Position numbers and translations under genes: made by a program. From the NCBI RefSeq assembly GCF_000373565.1, contig NZ_KB891799.1, positions 1-64,000 on the forward strand: a stretch of DNA of 64,000 nucleotides. The letters run 5' to 3'. The notes under the pieces were generated by a model. It searched no databases and was not told where the DNA came from. It worked only from the letters and a program-made list of their open reading frames with translations. This document shows positions 7,417 to 16,200 of the stretch, piece by piece. Position 1 is the first letter of the stretch; each line of letters begins with the position of its first letter. The DNA comes from Streptomyces sp. HmicA12. Its GTDB lineage: Bacteria > Actinomycetota > Actinomycetes > Streptomycetales > Streptomycetaceae.

Positions 7417-8931
7417 CTAGTGCCCGCCCGTCAGTTCGCCGCTGAGCTTCTTGTGGAGGTGGGCGCTCGGCTCGTTGAGGCCCGTGATCTCCACCTGCTT
7501 GCCCCGCTGGGCGTACTTCGTCTCGATCGCGTCGAGCGCGGCGACGGAGGAGGCGTCCCAGACGTGGGTGGCGGAGAGGTCGATGACGACCTTGTCGGGG
7601 TCGCCCGCGTAGTCGAACTGCGTGACCAGGTCGTTCGAGGAGGCGAAGAAGAGCTCGCCGCAGACCCGGTAGACGACCTGGTGGCCTTCGGGGTCGGTGA
7701 CCGCGGTGACCTCGGCGAGGTGGGCGACCCGCCGGGCGAAGATGACCATGGCCGTGACCGTGCCGACGACGACGCCGATGGCGAGGTTGTGGGTGGCGAC
7801 CACGACGGCGACGGTGAGCACCATGACGGTGATCTCACCGGCCGGCATCCGCTTCAGGGTGTTGGGCGCGATGGAGTGCCAGTCGAAGGTCGCGAAGCAC
7901 ACCATCACCATCACGGCGACGAGCGCGGCCATGGGGATGTCGGAGACGAGCGGGCCGAAGACGATGCAGAGCACCATCAGCAGCGAGCCCGCCAGGAACG
8001 TGGAGAGGCGGGTGCGGGCGCCCGACACCCGTACGTTGATCATCGTCTGGCCGATCATGGCGCAGCCGCCCATGCCGCCGAAGAAGCCGGTGACGATGTT
8101 GGCGATGCCCTGGCCGATGGACTCGCGGGTCTTGTTGGAGCGGGTGTCGGTGATGTCGTCGACCAGCTTCGCCGTCATCAGCGACTCCATCAGGCCGACC
8201 AGCGCCATGGCGAGCGCGTACGGGGCGACGGTCTTCAGCGTCTCGAAGGTGAACGGCACGTCGGGCAGCCCCGGCACCGGCAGGGACGAGGGCAGCGCGC
8301 CCTGGTCGCCCACGGTCGGCACCACGATCCCCGCCGCGACGGTGATCACGGTCAGGACGACGATGGAGACCAGCGGCGCCGGGACCACCTTGGTGACCTT
8401 CGGGAAGAACACCATCAGCAGCAGGCCCGCCGCGAGCAGCGGGTAGACGGCCCACGGCACGTCGGTCATCTGCGGCAGCTGCGCGGTGAAGATGAGGATG
8501 GCCAGCGCGTTGACGAAGCCGACCATGACCGAGCGGGGCACGAACCGCATCAGCTTGGCGACGCCGAGCGCGCCCAGGACGACCTGGAAGACGCCGGCCA
8601 GGATGACGGCGGCCACCAGGTAACCGAAGCCGTGCTCCCGGTTCAGCGGGGCGATGACGAGCGCGACGGCGCCGGTGGCGGCGGAGATCATGGCGCGGCG
8701 CCCGCCGACGATCGAGATCGTGACGGCCATGGTGAAGGAGGCGAACAGGCCGATCGCGGGGTCGACCCCGGCGATGATCGAGAACGAGATCGCCTCGGGG
8801 ATCAGGGCGAGGGCGACGACGAGGCCGGCCAGCACCTCGGTGCGCCACACCTTCGGGTCACGGATCCAGTCGGGCCTGAGCGCGGAGACGAACGCGGAGA
8901 CGAACGCGGGGACGGACACAGGGGCAGACAC
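7417..8931 (-). CDS. SulP-family anion transporter with STAS domain
   Basis: A 504-residue membrane transporter of the SLC26/SulP family, moving sulfate, bicarbonate or related anions. The N-terminal half has the family signatures LVVALALIPEAISFSIIAGVDP and GGMGGCAMIGQTMINVRVSGARTRLST, within about 11-12 membrane segments. The C-terminal STAS domain (about residues 395-500) includes VVIDLSATHVWDASSVAALDAI, the anti-sigma-antagonist-like fold used for regulation. The start is GTG 8931 with a weak ribosome site; a second GTG four codons later is possible. The first codons are a small direct repeat (acgaacgcgg, three times). It diverges from a MerR gene, which probably controls it through the inverted repeat at 9187-9210. 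Confidence 0.93.
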   Translation of the reverse strand: MSAPVSVPAFVSAFVSALRPDWIRDPKVWRTEVLAGLVVALALIPEAISFSIIAGVDPAIGLFASFTMAVTISIVGGRRAMISAATGAVALVIAPLNREHGFGYLVAAVILAGVFQVVLGALGVAKLMRFVPRSVMVGFVNALAILIFTAQLPQMTDVPWAVYPLLAAGLLLMVFFPKVTKVVPAPLVSIVVLTVITVAAGIVVPTVGDQGALPSSLPVPGLPDVPFTFETLKTVAPYALAMALVGLMESLMTAKLVDDITDTRSNKTRESIGQGIANIVTGFFGGMGGCAMIGQTMINVRVSGARTRLSTFLAGSLLMVLCIVFGPLVSDIPMAALVAVMVMVCFATFDWHSIAPNTLKRMPAGEITVMVLTVAVVVATHNLAIGVVVGTVTAMVIFARRVAHLAEVTAVTDPEGHQVVYRVCGELFFASSNDLVTQFDYAGDPDKVVIDLSATHVWDASSVAALDAIETKYAQRGKQVEITGLNEPSAHLHKKLSGELTGGH

Positions 8932-9186
8932 AGGGGCGGTACCTGTCGTGATCGGGCACGCCCGGCCTCCGGGAGCGGGAGGGGCGTACGGGAGGGCATA
9001 CGGAAGTCTGGGGTGAGCGGCGAACCGCCGCTCAGGGGCGACGCATCACGGCGGGCAGGCGGCGGCGCGGGAGGACATGGGCATCCGCTCGCTCTCTCCT
9101 GCTCTTGGCCGGCATCGGTCCCGCCGGGGCGTCATCGGCCCGACACGGCGGTACGGGACAGCTGTCCCGCCGGCCCGCACGGGCAA

Positions 9187-9210
9187 CTCTACCCTGACGT
9201 TAGGGTAGAG
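9187..9210. promoter_or_regulatory. MerR-type operator between sulP and merR
   Basis: The arms CTCTACCCT (9187-9195) and AGGGTAGAG (9202-9210) form a perfect inverted repeat with a 6-nt centre. The length and the ACCCT/AGGGT arms match operators of MerR proteins that act on long-spacer promoters. It lies 57 nt before the MerR start in the divergent gap. The rest of the 8932-9267 spacer holds nothing else I can name. Confidence 0.75.
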
Positions 9211-9267
9211 ATCGAAGCCGTCCGGACGAGAGAATGCCGTGCGGACGATGACGAGGAAGGCAGGCGC

Positions 9268-9672
9268 GTGAGCGGCGAGCACATGCAGATCGGCGAGGTC
9301 GCCGCACGGACCGAGCTGTCGCTGCGCACCATCCGGCACTACGAGGAGACCGGCCTGGTCGCCCCCTCCGCCCGGTCCCAGGGCGGCTTCCGTCTCTACA
9401 CGGAGTCCGACGTCGCCCGTCTCATGGTCATCCGCCGCATGAAGCCGCTCGGCTTCACCCTCGACGAGATGCGCGACCTGCTGGCGGCCACCGACCGCCT
9501 CGACACCGGCGCGGAGCTGCCCCCGGCGGAGCGCGAGCGGCTCCTGGACCGCGTACGGCACTTCGAGCAGGCGGCCCAGCAGCGGGTCGCCGATCTGCGC
9601 ACCCAGCTGGCCCGTGCCGAGGAGTTCGCCGGCACGCTGCGCGAGCGGCTCCCCGCGGCGCCCGCGGGCTGA
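9268..9672 (+). CDS. MerR-family transcriptional regulator
   Basis: A 134-residue regulator. The N-terminal DNA-binding part is classical: MQIGEVAARTELSLRTIRHYEETGLVAPSARSQGGFRLYTESDV. It is followed by the MerR wing helices (MKPLGFTLDEMRDLL) and a coiled-coil dimerisation helix rich in Gln, Arg and Glu (residues about 90-125). There are no clustered Cys or His residues to suggest metal or redox sensing. GTG 9268 has GAGGAAGG 8 nt upstream; ATG at 9283 is the alternative. It is divergent from the SulP transporter and shares the 24-bp operator, so it likely regulates itself and sulP. Confidence 0.92.
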   Translation: MSGEHMQIGEVAARTELSLRTIRHYEETGLVAPSARSQGGFRLYTESDVARLMVIRRMKPLGFTLDEMRDLLAATDRLDTGAELPPAERERLLDRVRHFEQAAQQRVADLRTQLARAEEFAGTLRERLPAAPAG

Positions 9673-9738
9673 TCCCGCCGCTCCGACAAGATCGTCGATT
9701 TCCTGATCCGGTGGCCCGGGCGGCCCTACACTCCGCAG

Positions 9739-10092
9739 ATGGCTCTGGATTGGGAACAGGTGGTCGTCCACTCCGCGGACCCGGCGGCGCTGGGGCGGTG
9801 GTGGGCCGACGCGCTCGGCTGGGTCGTCGTCCACTCGTCCGACGACGAGTTCGAGATCCGTCCGGCGCCGGACCGCACACCGGGGATCGACTTCGTCCGG
9901 CTCGACGAGGCGAAGCGGTCCAAGAGCCGCCTGCATCTCGACTTCAGGCCCGATGACCAGGCCGCCGAGGTGGCCCGTTTCGAGGCGCACGGCGCGAAGC
10001 GGGTCGACATCGGCCAGGGCGAACAGCCGTGGGTGGTCCTGGCGGACCCCGAGGGCAACGAGTTCTGCATCCTCGGCCAACGGAAGCCGTAA
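9739..10092 (+). CDS. VOC-superfamily (glyoxalase/dioxygenase-fold) protein
   Basis: A 117-residue single-module vicinal-oxygen-chelate protein. The fold is visible as an opening strand WEQVVVHSADPAALGRWWAD, a middle segment GIDFVRLDEAKRSKSRLHLD, and the closing VVLADPEGNEFCIL with a Glu metal ligand position. HLDF supplies the His position. VOC proteins are metal-dependent lyases, dioxygenases or resistance proteins; a single module would act as a dimer. The substrate cannot be read from the sequence. Its stop codon is inside a 4 x 12-bp tandem repeat, and a strong terminator separates it from the convergent surface-protein gene. Confidence 0.85.
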   Translation: MALDWEQVVVHSADPAALGRWWADALGWVVVHSSDDEFEIRPAPDRTPGIDFVRLDEAKRSKSRLHLDFRPDDQAAEVARFEAHGAKRVDIGQGEQPWVVLADPEGNEFCILGQRKP

Positions 10093-10128
10093 CGGCAGCC
10101 GTAACAACAGCCGCAACGACAGCCGTAC
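10081..10128 (+). repeat. 4 x 12-bp tandem repeat spanning the VOC stop codon
   Basis: Four consecutive 12-bp units: CGGAAGCCGTAA, CGGCAGCCGTAA, CAACAGCCGCAA and CGACAGCCGTAC. The TAA that ends the VOC gene is in the first unit. It looks like slippage expansion at a gene end. Confidence 0.8.
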
Positions 10129-10132
10129 GCAA

Positions 10133-10174
10133 GGCCGGAGGGCCGGTACCGAGTTCGGTACCGGCCCTCCGGCC
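10133..10174. terminator. Rho-independent terminator between VOC gene and surface-protein gene
   Basis: A 19-bp perfect stem (arms 10133-10151 and 10156-10174, GGCCGGAGGGCCGGTACCG) with a 4-nt loop, followed by TTTTCT on the plus strand. It lies between converging genes and could stop transcription from both sides. Confidence 0.9.
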
Positions 10175-10209
10175 TTTTCTCACCCTGCGCCGCCCCGCCT
10201 TACCCCGCC

Positions 10210-13200
10210 CTACCCCGCGTTCCTGCGGCCTCGGCGCACGGCGACCATCAGGAGCACGCCGAGGGCCAGTGCGAGGGCTCCGGCCAGGGCGACGAACACC
10301 GTGGTGGCCGCGGACGAGCCGGTGTCCGGCAGGCTCGCGGCGGGCGGTGCCGGGTGGTCGGGGGTCGTACCGGGCGGGTTGCCGCCCGGAGTCGGGGTCG
10401 GGGTCGGCACGGGCTGCCCCGGGGCCGGAGGCACCTCGGTCGTGGTGGTGCAGCCGGCGTCGGACGAGCCGGGTTCACAGGTGGATCCGGTGGGCCCGGT
10501 GACGACGTTGGCCAGCTTCCGGTCGCCGCGCACCGGGTCCGCCACGGTGACGGAGTAGGTGACGGTGACGGTCTCCCCGGCCGGCACCTCGCCCGACCAG
10601 GTCACCTTCGGCTCGGCGTAGGAGACCTCGCCCGCGGTGGCCTCGGCGTCGTCGTTGTACGCGGCGTCGTCGAGGACCTCGGTGAGGTCGTCGGTGAACG
10701 TCGCGCCGGAGTACGCGCCGGGGCCGCTGGAGGCGACGGTGACGGTGTAGGTCACCTTGTCGCCGGGCTTCACCTCGGTCGCGGACGCCGTCTTGACGAT
10801 CTTCAGGTGGGCGGGTTCGACGACGACCGTGTAGTCCTCGACCTCGCCGGGCCCGCCGAATCCGGTCGGGCGGACCGGCTCGGTGGCCGCCCTCAGCGCC
10901 CGGCTCGCGGCCGCCGCGCTGTCGTCGCCGAAGAGCCGCAGCCGGGCGAACGTCGTCCCCGCGGCCGTCCCGGACATGCCGGTCACGGTCAGCGGGCAGT
11001 CGGTGGCGCCCGCCGGGACGGTCGCGGTGACCACCTCGTCGTCGTCGAAGGTGCCGTCCTCGTCCTTGTCGATCCACAGGGCGAGGGTGGCGTCGCGGCC
11101 GGTCTCGTTGGTCACCGGCACGTTCACGGTGTACCGGTCCTGGTGCTGGTACACCGTGACGGTGCGCAGGCCGTCGTCGTCCGCGTCGTCACCGGCCTTC
11201 GCGTGCGGGTGGCCGTCCCGGTCCGGGGCGACGGTGCCGCCGATCCGCAGGCCGGGGACGATCTCGTGGAACGCGCCGCCGCGCGACCGGGTGGTCCGGT
11301 AGCTGTCCGGCGCGTCCCCGAAGTCGTACTCGGGGCTGGGCAGGACGCTCACGCAGTCCGGGTCGGTGCCGCCCTCGCGGCAGTTGGAGCCGGGCGGGCC
11401 GACCACGCCGTTGACGTACCGGCCGTCGCCGTCACCGGGACCGGAGACGGTGAACGAGTAGGTCACCGTGGCCGTGGCGCCCTGCGCGAGGTCACCGGTC
11501 CAGGTCAGCCTCGGTTCGGCGTAGGACACCGCACCGGTGGTGGCCTCGGCGTCGTCGTTGTACGCCGCGTCGTCGAGGACCTTCGTCAGGTCGTCGGTGA
11601 ACGTGGCGCCCGGGTAGTCCGCCTCGCCGTCGGCCGTGGCGGTCACCGTGTAGGTGACGGTGTCGCCGGTCCTCGGGTTCTTCGGCGACACGGACTTCTT
11701 GAGCGTGAGGGTGGCGATACCGGCGTCGGTGCCGCACGCCGGGTCGGTCGAACCGGCCGGGCAGTTGGTTCCCGGACTGTCCGAAGTGACCGCGTTGGCC
11801 AGCTTCTTGTCGCCGCCCGGCGGGGTGCCGACGGTCACGGAGTAGGTGACCGTGACGGTGCCGGCGGCGGGGACGTCACCCTTCCAGGACAGCTTCGGCC
11901 GGTCGTAGGAGACGGTGCCGGAGGTGGCGGCGGCGTCACCGGCGTACGCGGCGTCGTCGAGGACCTTCGTCAGGTCGTCGGTGAACTCCGCGTCCGGGTA
12001 GGCGGCGTCCGGGCTCTCGTTGGTGACGGTCACCGTGTACGTGACCTTGTCGCCGGGCTTCGGGGCCGCGTTGTCGCTGCTCTTGCCGATGTCGAGCGAG
12101 GCGACGGGGTCGGTGACCGAGCACTTCGGGTCGCTCCCGCCGGCCGGCGGGCAGTTGCTGCCCTCCTGGCCGACGACCGCGTTCTTGAGCGTGCGGTCGC
12201 CGAGCTTGTCCGGGTCGTCGAAGACGGTCACCGAGTAGGTGATCGTCACCGTCCTGCCCGCGGCGATGTCACCGCTCCACTCCACGGCCCCGGCGGTCGC
12301 CCCGACCGTGCCGCCGGTCGCCTTCGCGTCCCGGTTGAACGTCGCGTCGTCGGTGGTGCCCGCCAGGTCGTCGGCGAACGTCGCGTTCCGGTAGGTGCCC
12401 TTCCCGGTGTTGGTCAGCACGACGGTGTAGGTGACCTTGTCGCCGGGGACGACGGGCTTCGCGCCGTCCGAGGTCTTCTCGATCTCGTACGTGCCGACGC
12501 CCACGGTCGTCGTGCACTTCGGGTCGGTGGAACCGGCCGGGCAGTCGGATCCCGGCGGACCGGTGACGCCGTTCCTCAGTTCCTTGTCGCCCAGGCCGGC
12601 CGCCTCGTCGACCGTCACCGAGTAGGTGACCGTCACGGTCCGCCCGGCGGCGACGTCGCCGGTCCAGGTCAGCACCGGCTCGGTGTAGGTGACCGTGCCG
12701 TCGCTCGCCTTCGCGTCCCGCTCGTACGTGGCGTCGTCCAGGACCTCGGTCAGGTCGTCGGTGACCCGCGCGCCCTTGTAGTCGGCCTTGCTCGGGTTGG
12801 TGACGGTGAGGGTGTAGTCGACGCGGCCGCCGGGGTTCGCCGACCCGGCCGGCCGCACGGCCTTGGTGATCTCCAGGGAGGCGACCGGCGTCTCGGTGGT
12901 GCACTCGTCGACGCAGGTGGAACCGGGCGGCCCGGTCACCACGTTCGTCAGCTCCTGGTCGCCCTTGCCGCCCTTGAGCGGGTCGGCGACCTTCACCGAG
13001 TACGTGATGGTCACCGACTCGCCGGCCGGGACGTCACCGGTCCATCGCACCTCCGGCGCGCTGTACGTGACCCGGCCGCCGGCCGCCTTCACGTCGGCGC
13101 GGTACGCGGCGTCGTCGAGGACCTTCGACAGGTCGTCGGTGAAGGTGGCGTCCTTGTAGTCGGCCTTGCCGGTGTTGGTGACGGTCACCGTGTAGGTGAC

Positions 13201-16200
13201 CGTGTCCCCCGGCCTGGCCTCGGTCACCGAGGCGCTCTTCGCGATCCGGAGGGTCGCGACCGGCGTCTCGGTGGTGCACTCGTCGGCGCAGGTGGAACCG
13301 GGCGGCCCGGTCACCGTGTTGGTCAGGACCTTGTCTCCCTGGGGCGGGGAGCCCACGGTCACCGAGTAGGTGAGCGTCACCGTCGCGCCGACCGCGACAT
13401 CGCCCCGCCAGTGGATCTCGGGCCGGTCGTAGGCGATGTCACCGGACGTGGCCCGCGCGTCGCCGTTGTACGTGGCGTCGTCGAGGACCTTCGCCAGGTC
13501 GTCGGTGACGAGGGCGTCCTTGTACCCGGCCTTCCCGGTGTTGGTGACGGTCACCGTGTACGTGACCTTGTCGCCGGGCTCGGCCCGCGAGGCGGACGCG
13601 CTCTTCTCGATGTCCAGGGACGGGACCCCGGTGGTGGTGGAGCACTTCGGGTCGGTGGAGCCCTCCGGGCAGTTGGTGCCGGGGAGGGTCGAGGTGACCG
13701 CGTTGGCCAGGGAGCCGTCGCCGGTGGCCGGGTCCTTGAGCGTCACCGAGTAGGTGAGCGTGGCCTTCCCGTCGACGGGGATCTCGGTGTTCCACGTCAA
13801 CTTCGGCTCGTCGTACGTCACTTGGCCGGAGGAGGCTTCGGCGTCGGCGCCGTACGTGGCATCGTCCAGCGCCCTGCTCAGGTCGTCGACGACGGCGCCG
13901 CCGACCGGCGTGCGGCCGGTGTTGGTGGCGGTGACCGTGTAGGTGACCTTGTCGCCGGGCTTGGGCTCGGGGTTGTCGCTGCGCTTGACGATCTCCACCG
14001 CGGACAGCCTGGCGGTCGTGGTGCAGGCCGCGTCGGTGGAGTCCGGCGGGCAGTTGGAGATCCTGGGCCCGGTGACCTTGTTGGCGAGGACGCCGTCGCC
14101 GCTGCCGGCCGCCTTCGCCTTGACCGTGTAGGTGAGGGTGACCGTGGCGCCGACGGCGAGGTCGCCGGTCCAGGTGGCGGTGGTGCCGTTCACGGTGAGG
14201 GTGCCGCCGGTCGCGGTGGGCGTACCGGAGAGCGTGGCGTCGTCGAGGACCTTCGACAGGTCGTCGGTGACGGTGGTGTCGTCGAGCGCCGTCTCACCGG
14301 TGTTGGTGAGGGTCACCGTGTAGCCGAGGGTGGCGCCTGGGGTGACCGTGGTCCGGTCGGCGGACTTGGTGATCCTCATCGAGCTGACCGGGGCCCGCTC
14401 GACGGTGACCGGGTAGTCCTCGATCTCCCCGATGACGGTCCGCGAGGTGTCTCCGTCGCCGGTCGGGCTCGGCGAGGTGACCGTGCCGGCCCGCAGCCAC
14501 AGCCGGGCGTACGTGGCGCCGGTCCTCGGCCCGCTGATCCCCGACCAGTTGAGCCGGGCCGAGGTCGCCCCGGCGGGGACGGCCACGGACGCCAGCTCAC
14601 CGGCGTCGAAGGTGCCGTTGCCGTCGAAGTCGACCCAGCCGGAGAGCGTGGCCGCCGCGCCGGTGGTGTTGGTGAGGGTGACCGGCACCTCGTACGACCG
14701 CGTGTCCGTGGTGATCTTCGGCCAGGTGGTGACGCCGTCGTCGAAGGTGTCGCCGAGGGCGTTGAGCGCCTGGTCGTCGCCGGGGGTGCGGGCCTGGCGC
14801 TCGGAGGAGACGTTCCGGCCGAGCGTCAGGGACTTGTCGATCGCGGCGACCGGTCCCTTGCCCTTGGTCGTGCCGTACGAGTCGGGCGCGTCCCCGAAGT
14901 CGTAGTCCTTCAGGCATCCGGCCGCGTCGTTGCCCGTGGTCGCGTTGGACTTGGCGGCCCGGTACGCGTCGGGGACCTGGTCCCTGGCGATCGGGGCCGA
15001 GGCGGACGAGGCCGACAGGTCGATCGCGTAGATGACGCCGGTGTCGTTGTTCGCCGCGTAGAAGGTGCCGAGGTTGTCGAACCAGACGCCGCCGTAGGCC
15101 GCGACCGGCGTCTTGTGGACGCCGAGGTTGGTGGCGTCGCCGGTGGCCGGGTCGAGGCGCCACAGGGTGCTGTTGTCGCCGAGGATGCCGTAGAGGAATC
15201 CGTCGGCGGGGTTGACCGCCCAGTCGGCCACGTTGCCGTAGCTGTTGCCGCCGCCGTTCAGGTCGTCGGTCCTGACCGTCCTGACGACCGACGAGTAGGT
15301 CGGGCTCGCCGGGTCGATGTCGATCGTGTACAGGTTGCCGCTGCCGTAGTCGCGGACGTACAGCAGGGAGCCGTCGACCGAGTTCGCCGCCGAGTTGGCC
15401 GTGGGGGTGCTGCCCCCGGGCCAGCCCTTGACGTCGGTGGTCGTGAGCGAGCCGGTCGCCGGGTTGTAGCGGCCGAGCTTCCCGTCCGTGCTGACGCCGT
15501 AGACCGCGCCGTCGAGCGGGCTGTAGCCGATCGACGCGCCGGGCGATGTCTCGGCCACCTGGGTCTGCGCGCCGGTGACGAGGTCGACCGCGTACAGGCC
15601 GGTCTTCCCGCCGAGGTACTGCGACAGGTACGCGACGTCCGTGCAGTAGCCGCCGCGCGGTGGCTTGTCGACGGTGACCGTGGTGGTGCAGCCGTCCTCC
15701 TTGCCGGTGACGCAGTTGGAGACGGACGAGCCGGTCACCTTGTTGGTGGCCTTCCCGTCACCGGTCGCCGGGTCCTTCAGCGTCACGGAGTACGTGAGCG
15801 TGACCTTCGCCCCGGGGTCGAGTCTCCCCGACCACGTGAGCTTCGGCGAGGCCCAACTCGGCGTACTCGTCGTGGACTTGGCGTCGTTGTTGTACGTCGC
15901 GTCGTCGAGGACGGCGGTGAGGTCGTCGGTGACCGGGGCCGTCAGGGGAACCGGTCCCGTGTTCTCCACGGTCACCGTGTAGCCGACCTTGTCGCCCGGC
16001 TTCGCCTGCGCGCCGGAGGCCGGCGTGGAGGTCTTGGTGATCGTGTACCGGGGGTCGGCGAAGGTGACGGTCGCGCACTCCGTGGGCCCGTCCAGCCCCT
16101 TCACGTCGCCGATGTTCTCCGGGCAGTTCTTGTACGTGCCCTTGGCCGCCGTGACGTCCACGCTCAGCGTGCAGGAGGACTGCCCGTCGGTCAGGTCGCC

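Noticed and set aside
7324..9267. Long in-frame extension upstream of the MerR gene
   Set aside because: It is antisense to the SulP transporter and is made of charged low-complexity sequence. The MerR start at 9268 has a good ribosome site and begins the conserved domain.
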